Positions 1-7,607 of a DNA stretch of 64,000 nt are shown here, in pieces. Source of the stretch: an uncultured Prevotella sp. (GTDB lineage Bacteria; Bacteroidota; Bacteroidia; Bacteroidales; Bacteroidaceae); the NCBI GenBank assembly GCA_900315695.1, contig ONAE01000009.1:1-64000 (forward strand), written 5' to 3'. A program made the translations under genes and the position numbers. The notes below the pieces were generated by a model that worked only from the letters and a program-made list of their open reading frames with translations, did not search any database and was not told where the DNA came from. Each line of letters begins with the position of its first letter. Position 1 is the first letter of the stretch.

Positions 1-90
1 ACTGTCTTATGACGAATGGAAGATCGGCCTTATTCCACTTCCTTGATGTTGTTAACGAGTGCAAATATAATAATTTAATTTGAATATACA

Positions 91-624
91 ATGGAAGAAG
101 CAGCAAGCATCATCATACATCTGGATTGTTACGATGCCATCAAGTGCCTTCCTGACGAATTAGCTGGTGTACTCTTCAAATCCATTCTCTGTTATGGAGC
201 CTGTGGGGAGTTACCAAAGATCGATGACAAATCTTTGCTTGCATTATTCAACATGTTCAAGGCTCAAAGAGACAGAGACAAGAAAAAGTATGAACAGAAA
301 TGTGAAAAGAATCGAGAAAATGCACGTAGAAGGTATTCTTCGCAAAGCGATAACCACCCACCGGATGCCATTGCAAGCAAACGCATGCCGTCGCAGGCGA
401 ACGCAAGCATAAGTAATAATAATAGTAATCAAAAAAGTAATAGTAATAGTATTGATGATATAGCTAACGCTAATAACATCAATATGGAGTCTAACCCATC
501 ATTAATTCAATCAAATGGAATTTACGACAGTATCCCAAGAATTGGTAAACAGGAAAAAAGACAACGGGACGTACTTAGCACCGCAACTAAGGTTATCGCA
601 GGATTTAGTTCGGCTTCGGAATGA
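91..624 (+). CDS. DUF6291-like protein of mobile elements
   Basis: The first 80 residues resemble DUF6291, a domain I know from Bacteroidales prophages and integrative elements: a short helical region with LPDELAGVLFKSILCYG, then a very basic stretch (KKKYEQKCEKNRENARRRY) suited to nucleic-acid binding. Residues 100-140 are a low-complexity Asn/Ser linker encoded by trinucleotide repeats. The C-terminus overlaps the next gene by 110 bp in another frame. Similar proteins are sometimes compared with phage replisome organisers, but the function here is unproven. The 90 bases upstream hold no gene I recognise and may contain its promoter. Confidence 0.65.
   Translation: MEEAASIIIHLDCYDAIKCLPDELAGVLFKSILCYGACGELPKIDDKSLLALFNMFKAQRDRDKKKYEQKCEKNRENARRRYSSQSDNHPPDAIASKRMPSQANASISNNNSNQKSNSNSIDDIANANNINMESNPSLIQSNGIYDSIPRIGKQEKRQRDVLSTATKVIAGFSSASE
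411..459 (+). repeat. AAT/AGT trinucleotide repeat tract
   Basis: Two runs of (AAT/AGT)n separated by an A6 run lie inside the DUF6291-like gene and encode its Asn/Ser linker. The tract could expand or contract by slippage. Multiples of three would only change linker length; other changes would shift the frame just before the start of the overlapping gene. Confidence 0.7.
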
Positions 625-1186
625 GCCCGATAATGCAAAAAAGGTGTCGCGCCTTATGCAGAAGTACCCCACTTTTAACGAATTTGTAGTCGCCAATACT
701 CCTTCGCGACAATTCTTTCTATGCCAAGATCCATTGCAATGCTTTTTGGATGATTCGCCATGTTTAAGATTGCTTGATATGACATACGGAATGTTTGCGT
801 CTGCAATCTGGCTAGTTCCACAAATAGCAGATGTTAGCGTTTCTTGTGGATTAAAGGAAGATGCGAGTGAAGTCCAAATCCAGTTAGTCGCAGCAGCAAT
901 AGCAAGCAAATACAAATATCTGAGAACTGACGAAATTATGCTTTTCTTGTTCAATTTCAAGGCTGGGTTTTACGAACAATTCTATTGCTATTTCGACCCA
1001 CAGACCATTATCAGAAGCATGCCAACATTTCTCCAAGAACGTACAAACATCATTGAAGAATATGACAAAGAATTGAGAAGAATCGAGGCTGAGAAGAATA
1101 GAATTCCAGGAACGCCCCTAGAAGAAATCAACAAGAATTATTTCAAAACAGAAACGCTCAACAAGTTACTTCATTTACATTTTTAG
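515..1186 (+). CDS. DUF6633-like mobile-element protein
   Basis: A 223-residue, mainly helical soluble protein with no signal peptide or membrane segment. It resembles the DUF6633 family, which I know from Bacteroidales mobile elements next to DUF6291 genes; the reaction is unknown. The middle has a helical patch (TDEIMLFLFNFKAGFYEQF) and the end a charged coiled-coil-like helix (EEYDKELRRIEAEKNR). The ATG at 515 gives a 110-bp overlap with the preceding gene, so the two are probably translationally coupled. An internal ATG near residue 48 would shorten the overlap, so the start is not certain. Confidence 0.6.
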   Translation: MEFTTVSQELVNRKKDNGTYLAPQLRLSQDLVRLRNEPDNAKKVSRLMQKYPTFNEFVVANTPSRQFFLCQDPLQCFLDDSPCLRLLDMTYGMFASAIWLVPQIADVSVSCGLKEDASEVQIQLVAAAIASKYKYLRTDEIMLFLFNFKAGFYEQFYCYFDPQTIIRSMPTFLQERTNIIEEYDKELRRIEAEKNRIPGTPLEEINKNYFKTETLNKLLHLHF

Positions 1187-1265
1187 GAAATGAGACAAAT
1201 GGTATTTGATTCTTCATAAAATGGGCTTGCCCAAAGATCACTATTTCTTATTGGGAAGCCTAATT

Positions 1266-1290
1266 CCCCCCAAAGTTCATTTTTGGGGGG
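1266..1290. repeat. Perfect 9-bp inverted repeat
   Basis: CCCCCCAAA and TTTGGGGGG are separated by 7 nt. No T-run follows on the plus strand, so it is not a classical terminator. It lies in the 500-base gap between the DUF6633-like gene and the membrane-protein pair. Apart from this repeat and the RNA at 1473-1650 I see nothing in that gap. Confidence 0.6.
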
Positions 1291-1458
1291 CGAAGGCAAC
1301 GAAATGAGCAAGCTCGAAGCTGGTTTCCACTAAGTATTAAAGTACATTTTTAAAGGAATTTGTTCACTCACCAATATAAAACAAAACAATTCTTTAGTTG
1401 TTTTGCTAATTTTCTTAAATTTTGATAGCGTTGTTACTCAACTATCACAGATATTTAG

Positions 1459-1466
1459 TATATTTG
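1459..1466 (+). promoter_or_regulatory. Bacteroidetes-type -7 element (TATATTTG)
   Basis: Exact match to TAnnTTTG. A TTG at 1431-1433 lies 25 bp upstream, longer than the usual 19-21, so the -33 box is uncertain. The expected start is near 1473, just before the rod-shaped RNA. Confidence 0.55.
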
Positions 1467-1472
1467 CATCTG

Positions 1473-1650
1473 CAATCCGCAAGGAACGCAAAGACATATT
1501 GCTCAATGGTCTCTCAATCACCACACGAGAAAAGAAGAGCAATACAACTGAAATTGGGACTGCTCCGCTATGGGCGCAGGCTTCCCATATCAGTTGTGGT
1601 TTGTGGTGAACCGAGAGACCTATGGCGAATGTCTGCGCCTCTTTATTTGT
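1473..1650 (+). ncRNA. ssrS: 6S RNA candidate
   Basis: The segment folds into one long imperfect rod, the hallmark of 6S RNA, which binds RNA polymerase holoenzyme as an open-promoter mimic. Arms in order from outside in: AAG..CGC..AGACAT (1481-1497) with ATGTCTGCG..CTT (1629-1643); GGTCTCTC (1508-1515) with GAGAGACC (1613-1620); TCACCAC (1518-1524) with GTGGTGA (1603-1609). A large asymmetric bubble follows (19 nt at 1525-1543 against 5 nt at 1598-1602). The apical stem is ACAACTGA with TCAGTTGT, TGGGA with TCCCA, and CTGC with GCAG. The length of about 175 nt and the central bubble fit the family; the Bacteroidales-1 RNA motif has been identified as 6S RNA. No long open frame shows protein-like character. 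Identification rests on structure, so boundaries are approximate. A structured leader for the next gene is the alternative. Confidence 0.6.
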
Positions 1651-1687
1651 ATATAACTAACAGTATAAACTTAAAATATTGTTGATT

Positions 1688-2575
1688 ATGAGAGACAATA
1701 AAGTTTTTTGGGTTTTCTTAGTTGTTGTTGTGGCTATTATTATTGCCATTAGTCAGTTTGCTTCAAAAGGTGCTAAGACCACAAAGCAAGTACCAGAAAC
1801 AACAGAATTAAGTCCTGTAGATTCGTGGAAAGAAGAATATGAAAGGGAACGAGCATTGGAGGATACTATCAAAGCCACGGATTATACTGATGTTTTGAAA
1901 GAGTTCTTATCAGAATATTTTGTTAGGATTGATGCTATAACAGATATCTCAATATCAAAAACTTGGGGTGATAATAATGGGAAATGGTCAGAGAATGAGG
2001 TTGAAAAAGTCAATGATGTATTCATGTATCCTTTAGACATAAGAGGTTATGTCTATGGAAAGCCAAGTCATCTTCCCAAAACAGTATCAAAAGGCGGGAA
2101 ATATTATCTTTTTGTAATAGAGGGTATTGTTGCTGAGAATCAGATAAAAAGTCCATCTCTTGATAAGAATTCTGTATGTATTAGTGCACAACCTCATGCT
2201 GAGGATGTCTTTCAATTCATTTATTATAAAGGTGAAAATGTTGACTCTATTAACAATGCACATGCTGAATATGTAAAGCGAAAAGAAGCAGAAAAGAATA
2301 GAGAGGATGATACTAAGTTTAAAGTGGATGGAATAAGAGTTGTATATGATAAAATAGATGGAGCATCGTATATTTACAAATCTGACCAACAACTAACTCC
2401 TAAACAAATAATTAAGGCTATTGACAAGATTGGTCCCAATGGAATGAATATGATACAATTTAACATTGGCAGCACCCACTATGCAGACTATGTTTATTCT
2501 ACTCAATGTATTATATATAAAAGTTCTCACGATATTTATAAGGTAGTGAATGGTAAGCCTGTCAGGGCGAATTGA
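1688..2575 (+). CDS. Hypothetical membrane-anchored protein
   Basis: I do not recognise this 295-residue protein. A hydrophobic N-terminal segment (residues 5-23, VFWVFLVVVVAIIIAISQF) would anchor it in the inner membrane with the rest outside the cytoplasm. A Lys/Glu-rich helix lies near the middle, and the C-terminal half looks alpha/beta. I chose the ATG at 1688 over upstream TTG codons at 1679 and 1682. It lies 34 bp before another single-pass protein in the same direction, so the two may form a unit. The low GC content suggests it belongs to the accessory region. Confidence 0.6.
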   Translation: MRDNKVFWVFLVVVVAIIIAISQFASKGAKTTKQVPETTELSPVDSWKEEYERERALEDTIKATDYTDVLKEFLSEYFVRIDAITDISISKTWGDNNGKWSENEVEKVNDVFMYPLDIRGYVYGKPSHLPKTVSKGGKYYLFVIEGIVAENQIKSPSLDKNSVCISAQPHAEDVFQFIYYKGENVDSINNAHAEYVKRKEAEKNREDDTKFKVDGIRVVYDKIDGASYIYKSDQQLTPKQIIKAIDKIGPNGMNMIQFNIGSTHYADYVYSTQCIIYKSSHDIYKVVNGKPVRAN

Positions 2576-2609
2576 TATTTGCATTTATAAAGCATAAACT
2601 AATTGAGAT

Positions 2610-3347
2610 ATGTTAGCTTATATTATAGGATTCATAGGAATCATAGTTGTAATGTTTCTCGTTATAAATGCTAACGAAGCAAATAAGAGAAAAGAAACGC
2701 AAGAAAAAATTACATCGTTGATAAGTTCTGCACCAGAATTTAATACGACACGTAGTATCGAAATATCAGGAGACTTAGTCCTATTAATAAACGATGACGC
2801 AAAACAAATATGCATTTTGCGACCAAGCATAAAGAAAATAATAGGTTTTGATCAAGTCATTGACGTCGAGTATATTGTAAATGAGGACACTGTTGCTTCG
2901 AAATCCACACTTAACACTATTGGTCGTGCTGTTGTTGGTGGTGTTTTGGCTGGTGGAGTTGGAGCTATAGTTGGTGGACTATCCGGCAAAACAAAGACAG
3001 AAAGCAGAATTAGCAAAATCGCGGTTAAAGTTCTAATTCGAGATATTGATATCCCAGCATTGAACATCACCTATTTTGACTGTAAGACTCTGCCCGATCA
3101 CAAGCCTGTTGCTCCAGATAGCATTTATTGCCAAAATGAGATCTTGATGGCACAAAATTTTGTGAATACTATTAGCGTGATAATCGAGGAAGGGAAAAGG
3201 ATAGAGATTCCTAAATCTCAGGAGCAGCAAGCGTTACCAAATAACATTTCCGTTGCAGACGAAATAAAAAAGTTAGCAAACCTTAGAGATGAAGGTATTC
3301 TAACACAAGAAGAATTCGAAAAGCAAAAGACTCTACTTCTATCTTAA
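2610..3347 (+). CDS. Membrane protein with C-terminal SHOCT domain
   Basis: 245 residues. An N-terminal hydrophobic helix (2-20) is followed by a predicted beta-rich domain. A Gly-rich hydrophobic stretch (about 107-125, VVGGVLAGGVGAIVGGLSG) resembles glycine-zipper membrane segments. The last 30 residues match a SHOCT domain (DEIKKLANLRDEGILTQEEF then a basic end), a short C-terminal oligomerisation module. The role is unknown; SHOCT proteins are often linked to membrane or stress functions. It follows the preceding membrane protein by 34 bp and ends about 65 bp before a convergent AAA ATPase gene. Confidence 0.7.
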   Translation: MLAYIIGFIGIIVVMFLVINANEANKRKETQEKITSLISSAPEFNTTRSIEISGDLVLLINDDAKQICILRPSIKKIIGFDQVIDVEYIVNEDTVASKSTLNTIGRAVVGGVLAGGVGAIVGGLSGKTKTESRISKIAVKVLIRDIDIPALNITYFDCKTLPDHKPVAPDSIYCQNEILMAQNFVNTISVIIEEGKRIEIPKSQEQQALPNNISVADEIKKLANLRDEGILTQEEFEKQKTLLLS

Positions 3348-3411
3348 TAAGTTGTCCCCACATTTTTTATACTACAGAGGAATTACTCTCTGTTCCAAGG
3401 GGAGTGTGAGA

Positions 3412-4791
3412 TTATTTTTTTATAAGAGCTCGTAATTTCAACATAGCACTCTCTGGACCAAAATCTGGAGTTGCGCCAAACAGCCCTTTAAGATAATTTC
3501 TTTCAAGTTCTTTATCAAAACGGAGATTGAACTTTTCGTCTAATCGTTTAAAAGAACTTACGCCTTCTTTCGTTTTCTCCATTAGCCATATTTCATCTCT
3601 ACGCAAGATGTCCTGATCCATAAGCGTGCTTTCATGAGTGGTAAAAATCAGTTGCGTAGAAATATTGTTGGCATATTTAAAAAACAAATCCATTAGTTTG
3701 CGCATTAATACTGGGTGCAAACTACGTTCCATTTCATCAATTACAAACACTTTTTCTCCTTGCATGAGATCGAGAATAAGCGGGATATAGTCGAATATGC
3801 GCTTGGTACCATCGCTCTCGTCAACAAGCGAGAAGTATTCTACTCCGTCATCATTTATTCTTTTGTGTATAGTTGTGAGCTTTCGCGCTTTTATTTCGCC
3901 TTCTGAGTAGGTAATTAGGTACAAATCATTCTCGAATCTAAGAGATCCAAAAGCATCTGCATTTGATACTTTTAACAAATCTGATCTAATTAGTTGTTGT
4001 AAATCTTGCGGTATTCCCAACTTATCAAATTCAACATCTTTAAGGTCGATTCCTTCAATTCCTGTATCAAAATAGCTTAATAACCATCCAAAACCTTCCT
4101 TTAGTTCCTCGTCATTAACAGCCTTAAGCATTCCCCCTTGCTTGTATTGCATTCCAGGAAACAGAACTTTGAGTGTATCAACAAACCAGTTTTTCACAGC
4201 AAGAAGATCCTCTATGTGAGGAACATTGGCACTCAGATTGCGACTAATTACTTCGTGAAGGAATAATTGTCGCTGAGGTATATCTTTGGTAAAATAGTCC
4301 AAATAGCGCTGATCTTTCTCTTTGGGATTCAATTTCAGAAGCTGAGGTATCTCAAATATTGATTTCTCAGTGTCCCTATCGAAAATGATATATTGGGTCT
4401 TTCTTGTAATCTGATATAACCATTCACGGGTTATCTGTTCGGCATTATAACTGAACCCATATTGGTATTTTTTACCATTACATATAATAAGATATGTGAA
4501 AGTGGTATTGCTTTTCTTTTTTTTAGATGATAAGCGAAAAGGACGATACTCGATGGGAGTCTCAGGCGGAGTACCAAGAAGAACTAACCGTTTGCTAAGC
4601 TCAAATGCTTCTACAAAATTACTCTTTCCTCCAGCATTAGGGCCAAACATAGCAGCAGTCTTTAGTATCCATGAACCTTTGACAGGCTGAACTCTATGCT
4701 CTTTTTTCTTTGTGGCTCTGCCAGGCTGAAGATTGAATACCTGTTTGTCCTTGAAGGATAGAAAATTTTCTACCGTAAACTGTTGTAACAT
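3412..4791 (-). CDS. AAA15/OLD-like ATP-binding protein
   Basis: A 459-residue ABC-class ATPase. Walker A is GPNAGGKS (residues 50-57), a signature-like SDGTKR lies near 326-331, Walker B VFVIDE at 348-353 and the H-loop TTHES at 384-388. The N-terminus (FTVENFLSFKD) is typical of AAA15 proteins in phage-defence and toxin-like modules, where such ATPases often pair with a nuclease such as RloB. No RloB or TOPRIM partner lies beside it here; it is divergent from an HNH-like and protease operon. Length and motifs suggest an intact gene. A defence role is inferred from family and neighbours. Confidence 0.8.
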   Translation of the reverse strand: MLQQFTVENFLSFKDKQVFNLQPGRATKKKEHRVQPVKGSWILKTAAMFGPNAGGKSNFVEAFELSKRLVLLGTPPETPIEYRPFRLSSKKKKSNTTFTYLIICNGKKYQYGFSYNAEQITREWLYQITRKTQYIIFDRDTEKSIFEIPQLLKLNPKEKDQRYLDYFTKDIPQRQLFLHEVISRNLSANVPHIEDLLAVKNWFVDTLKVLFPGMQYKQGGMLKAVNDEELKEGFGWLLSYFDTGIEGIDLKDVEFDKLGIPQDLQQLIRSDLLKVSNADAFGSLRFENDLYLITYSEGEIKARKLTTIHKRINDDGVEYFSLVDESDGTKRIFDYIPLILDLMQGEKVFVIDEMERSLHPVLMRKLMDLFFKYANNISTQLIFTTHESTLMDQDILRRDEIWLMEKTKEGVSSFKRLDEKFNLRFDKELERNYLKGLFGATPDFGPESAMLKLRALIKK

Positions 4792-4828
4792 GAGAAAACC
4801 TATTTTGCCATTGAACGTATATCGGACG

Positions 4829-4859
4829 CAAAGTTAGCGAAAAAATCTCTTTGAAGCAA
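4829..4859 (-). promoter_or_regulatory. Promoter of the AAA ATPase gene
   Basis: On the minus strand TAACTTTG (4836-4829) is preceded by TTG (4859-4857) with a 20-bp spacer, matching the Bacteroidetes consensus. The expected start near 4822 leaves a leader of about 30 nt. Confidence 0.65.
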
Positions 4860-4927
4860 GAAAATAGAGATAAAATTTTTATTTTGGGACAGCGAAATGT
4901 GATTTTTTCACATTTTGAAGAAAAATA

Positions 4928-4959
4928 TTTGGTAATTACAAAAATATACATTACCTTTG
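4928..4959 (+). promoter_or_regulatory. Promoter of the HNH-like/protease operon
   Basis: TTTG (4928-4931), a 20-bp spacer and TACCTTTG (4952-4959) match the Bacteroidetes consensus exactly. It lies back to back with the AAA ATPase promoter about 70 bp away, so a regulator bound between them could affect both. Confidence 0.75.
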
Positions 4960-4965
4960 CAGTCA

Positions 4966-5006
4966 AAGTTCAGACTAAAACTTCGGGATAAGGTCCGACT
5001 GAACTT
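4966..5006 (+). promoter_or_regulatory. 5' leader hairpin
   Basis: AAGTTCAG (4966-4973) pairs with CTGAACTT (4999-5006), with an inner TCGG/CCGA stem. It lies at the expected 5' end of the transcript, where it could stabilise the mRNA. The rest of the leader (5007-5092) ends in AAGGAG, 8 nt before the ATG at 5093, a stronger ribosome-binding site than is usual in this phylum. Confidence 0.5.
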
Positions 5007-5092
5007 CACATAATGCCTATGGCAATACTTTTACACAGTGAGATTGTTTCAGGACTTAAGTACAAACCATTAAAGACAGAAAGGAGATATTT

Positions 5093-5365
5093 ATGAAAGT
5101 GAAGAATGTATCAGGATCAAGTAGATTTGCCGCACCCAATGGTTATTCGTCATGGTTAGATTATTGGGAGAAGCAGACTGGCACAAAAAAGTATACTTGC
5201 GGTGCCATTGGTTGTAGTAATAACGATTTGGTCGGCGCTCACGTTCAGAAGGCAAACAGCAGCGACAAGAGGTGGTATATCACACCACTCTGCAAAGCTT
5301 GTAACCAGAGAAACGATGAGTTTGATGTATTCTGGGATTTGGTTCCTGTTCCATCAAATCTTTAA
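5093..5365 (+). CDS. Small zinc/HNH-like protein
   Basis: 90 residues with the pattern Cys36-x4-Cys41, GAH at 48-50, and PLCKACN with Cys67, Cys70 and Asn71. This looks like a compact HNH or treble-clef zinc fold. The final catalytic His of a classical HNH motif is not evident, so it may bind nucleic acid rather than cut it. The N-terminus has aromatic residues (GYSSWLDYWEKQTG). It is the first gene of a probable operon with the protease 73 bp downstream, preceded by a consensus promoter and a good Shine-Dalgarno sequence. Related small proteins occur in Bacteroidales without assigned function. Confidence 0.7.
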   Translation: MKVKNVSGSSRFAAPNGYSSWLDYWEKQTGTKKYTCGAIGCSNNDLVGAHVQKANSSDKRWYITPLCKACNQRNDEFDVFWDLVPVPSNL

Positions 5366-5438
5366 ATTTCATCCCCGTTGGCAGCTCTTGTGGCAACCAA
5401 CAGGGAATCACAACGACAATTAACAATATTAATAAAGT

Positions 5439-6341
5439 ATGTTTGCAAATAGTATAGAAATAGCGAAAGGATATACCAGGTGCATGAAATCAATCATGCG
5501 AGGTTATGGTAGCAATGAGATTACAAGATGTTGCTCAACCTTTATTATAGTTAATGATGAAGGATGGGTGCTTACATGTAAACATATAGTTGAGGGATTG
5601 TTGATACCAGCAGATACTATAAATCCTCAATATATGAATTTCAAACAAGAGCGTAGTCAAATATCAGCCTTGCCAAATGGCAAACAAAAGAAGGCAATAG
5701 AGGTTTTAGAGAAAAAATATGGATACTCTAAATCAGCAGCTCCAACTGTTCAGCTGTTGAACATGATATTACATGATATTGATATGTCTAAAGGATACAG
5801 ATGCTACATCCATCCAAGTTATGACCTTGCCCTCATCAAATTTGAAGGATTAAATCATACCCAATGCAATAATTTTCCTATATTCATGGACGATACGTCA
5901 CACTTACGACAAGGACTATCGCTATGTAGACTTGGATTCCCGTTTGCAGAATTCACAGATTATCAATATAACGCTCAGACAGATAATCTTGAATGGATAG
6001 GAGGAGGTATAGCTACATCTCCCTGTTTCCCTGTTGATGGTATACTTACTAGATTCGTGAATGATGAAAAAGGCGTCAAGTTCGGGATCGAATTAAGCAC
6101 TCCAGGTCTAATTGGACAAAGCGGTGGGCCATTGTTTGACAGAAATGGTGTAGTATGCGGTTTGCAATTTGAAACAGTTTCTATACCTCTGGGCTTTGAT
6201 CAAGTTAACCAAGAGATTGTTGTCAATAGAAAGAAAAAGAAAGTGTCAAACTATCCGTTCATGCATCTTGGCAGATGCATTCATGTGGATATCATCAAAC
6301 AGTTTATGAATGAAAATAACGTTAAGTATCAAGTAGGATAA
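5439..6341 (+). CDS. Trypsin-like serine protease
   Basis: 300 residues with a readable chymotrypsin-fold triad: His49 in GWVLTCKHIVEG, Asp129 in HPSYDLALIKF and Ser228 in GLIGQSGGPLFD. There is no signal peptide and no PDZ domain, so it is probably cytoplasmic and not a DegP/HtrA quality-control protease. Cytoplasmic trypsin-like domains occur as effectors in bacterial conflict systems, which fits the AAA15, HNH-like and Abi_2 neighbours. Substrate and trigger cannot be told from the sequence. It likely shares a transcript with the gene upstream and the small frame downstream. Confidence 0.8.
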   Translation: MFANSIEIAKGYTRCMKSIMRGYGSNEITRCCSTFIIVNDEGWVLTCKHIVEGLLIPADTINPQYMNFKQERSQISALPNGKQKKAIEVLEKKYGYSKSAAPTVQLLNMILHDIDMSKGYRCYIHPSYDLALIKFEGLNHTQCNNFPIFMDDTSHLRQGLSLCRLGFPFAEFTDYQYNAQTDNLEWIGGGIATSPCFPVDGILTRFVNDEKGVKFGIELSTPGLIGQSGGPLFDRNGVVCGLQFETVSIPLGFDQVNQEIVVNRKKKKVSNYPFMHLGRCIHVDIIKQFMNENNVKYQVG

Positions 6342-6414
6342 TATGAATCTATAACGGCTGCCTGAAACATGCAACCATCTAGGAATCCCCGCAAAAGGAC
6401 GGGCTACAAAGATT

Positions 6415-6546
6415 ATGGCAAAAGATAGCGAAGGTCGTAAGTTCAATCGCATTCCTGCCTATGATCGAGTACAGGATGGTAAAGTCATCCACGTACCTGC
6501 TCATATCAGGAGCAATCGTAGCGATTGTAAAGGCCAAAAGAAGTGA
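6415..6546 (+). CDS. 43-residue basic small protein
   Basis: A short frame starting MAKDSEGRKFNRIPAYDRVQ and ending in KVIHVPAHIRSNRSDCKGQK plus one Lys. The segment V-x-V-x-A-H-x-R-S-N resembles a short motif I associate with small proteins of phages and mobile elements. It begins 73 bp after the protease gene and ends 10 bp before a strong terminator, so it is probably the last gene of this operon. A possible 19-residue frame at 6370-6429 overlaps its start in another frame; I have not called it. Confidence 0.5.
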   Translation: MAKDSEGRKFNRIPAYDRVQDGKVIHVPAHIRSNRSDCKGQKK

Positions 6547-6556
6547 TTTTAGGATG

Positions 6557-6597
6557 TGCCATGGCGATGAGAATCGCTATGGCATTTTCATTTTATT
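6557..6597 (+). terminator. Rho-independent terminator
   Basis: TGCCATGGCGAT (6557-6568) and ATCGCTATGGCA (6573-6584) form a 12-bp stem with one G-U pair and a GAGA loop, followed by TTTTCATTTTATT. It closes the HNH-like/protease/small-protein operon. Confidence 0.85.
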
Positions 6598-6639
6598 GCA
6601 CAGTCAAGGATACTTACTTTTGCGAGTGTCCACTGTTTT

Positions 6640-7542
6640 TTACTGCCACAATGGTTCACTTTCCCAACCACGAGGGAATCCCATAGCTACCGCATCTATT
6701 CCTGGATATGCTGTAAGTAGTGTCTTCAATTTATCTGTCATATCATTCTGAGGTGATATGACATTAAGAAAGTATTTAATGATACACAAGTCAAAATATG
6801 TTCGCATTGGATCTGTCTGAAGAGTAATCCATCTTCCCGACATACGATTTGGCAGCATTGGCCTGATAGTGTTTTGCTTATTCCAAACACGGGCATGATG
6901 GCAACAAGAGTTCCGAGTCAAAGCAATAATTGTAAGCCACGACTCAAAAGGTGCAACTTGCAGTCCGAACTTTTGTGATATACGTTTCTTGATTCGCGCA
7001 ACCTTGATGTTACTAAAGATGTTTGTAATTACACCGAATGGCAACACTTCTGCCATAATCCATGCAGGAGGATAAGGATCGGAATAAGTCTGCTTGAAAT
7101 GTACAATGAAATCTTCTCGCGAACGACGCAGCTCTGCATCTATCAAATCCATCGTATGGCGAAACTTAGTAGCATCAATAAAGTTGCTACTATCTGTCAT
7201 CCAAAATGGGTCGTTGGTCATTTCACTGCCAATATTTACAATTGCGCTGCGAACTGCTACCTCAATCTTCTCAACCTCATTGAAAATGAACAAACGCAGT
7301 TTCTTATCAAATCGGTAGAGCATCATTATCTGATCAAATGAAGTATTTGGCTTATAACAATGCTGTTCTTTGGGTGTTTGTAGCAAAGGATACATATAGG
7401 CAGACAAACGATAGTAGCCGATATATTCAAGATATCTCTCTGCTTTAGCTGTATCGGTAACCGTCAACCCACGTGACTGCAATTTAACTACAAGATCATG
7501 GGCATTGGTGTATGGTTTCTGAAATGGAACTCTATTGCTCAT
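6640..7542 (-). CDS. Abi_2 family (AbiD/AbiF) HEPN protein
   Basis: About 300 residues of the Abi_2 family, abortive-infection proteins of the HEPN superfamily. The N-terminus has the typical DLVVKLQSRGLTV then YLEYIGYYRLSAYMYPL. The middle has RFDKKLRLFIFNEVEKIEVA. The C-terminal half carries the RNase-type motif RNSCCH (Arg210 to His215, R-x4-H) followed by HARVWN. HEPN enzymes cut RNA; Abi_2 proteins are thought to halt growth on phage infection, and AbiF proteins are reported as RNA-regulated toxins related to Cas13 ancestors. I chose ATG 7542 (MSNRVPFQKP) over 7569, because the latter lies within a leader hairpin. A consensus promoter lies upstream. It converges on the protease operon. 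Confidence 0.85.
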   Translation of the reverse strand: MSNRVPFQKPYTNAHDLVVKLQSRGLTVTDTAKAERYLEYIGYYRLSAYMYPLLQTPKEQHCYKPNTSFDQIMMLYRFDKKLRLFIFNEVEKIEVAVRSAIVNIGSEMTNDPFWMTDSSNFIDATKFRHTMDLIDAELRRSREDFIVHFKQTYSDPYPPAWIMAEVLPFGVITNIFSNIKVARIKKRISQKFGLQVAPFESWLTIIALTRNSCCHHARVWNKQNTIRPMLPNRMSGRWITLQTDPMRTYFDLCIIKYFLNVISPQNDMTDKLKTLLTAYPGIDAVAMGFPRGWESEPLWQ

Positions 7543-7559
7543 TATATATAAATAAAACG

Positions 7560-7597
7560 ACCCGCACATTTGAGCATCGTTGAGAGGCTTGGCGGGT
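7560..7597 (-). promoter_or_regulatory. Hairpin in the Abi_2 leader
   Basis: In the minus-strand leader ACCCGC (7597-7592) pairs with GCGGGT (7565-7560) around a 26-nt loop. The T-rich sequence CGTTTTATTTATATATA then leads into the ATG at 7542. Stem plus T-rich tail could act as an attenuator, or end a short RNA before the toxin-like gene. Confidence 0.5.
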
Positions 7598-7607
7598 TCT
7601 GGTGGTG

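Noticed and set aside
1266..1290. Intrinsic terminator of the DUF6633-like gene
   Set aside because: The stem is perfect but no T-run follows on either useful side.
1403..1685. Open frames of 68 and 87 codons
   Set aside because: They overlap the rod-shaped RNA and its promoter and lack protein-like composition.
5093..6341. HtrA-type periplasmic quality control unit
   Set aside because: The protease has no signal peptide or PDZ domain and sits with a cytoplasmic zinc protein.
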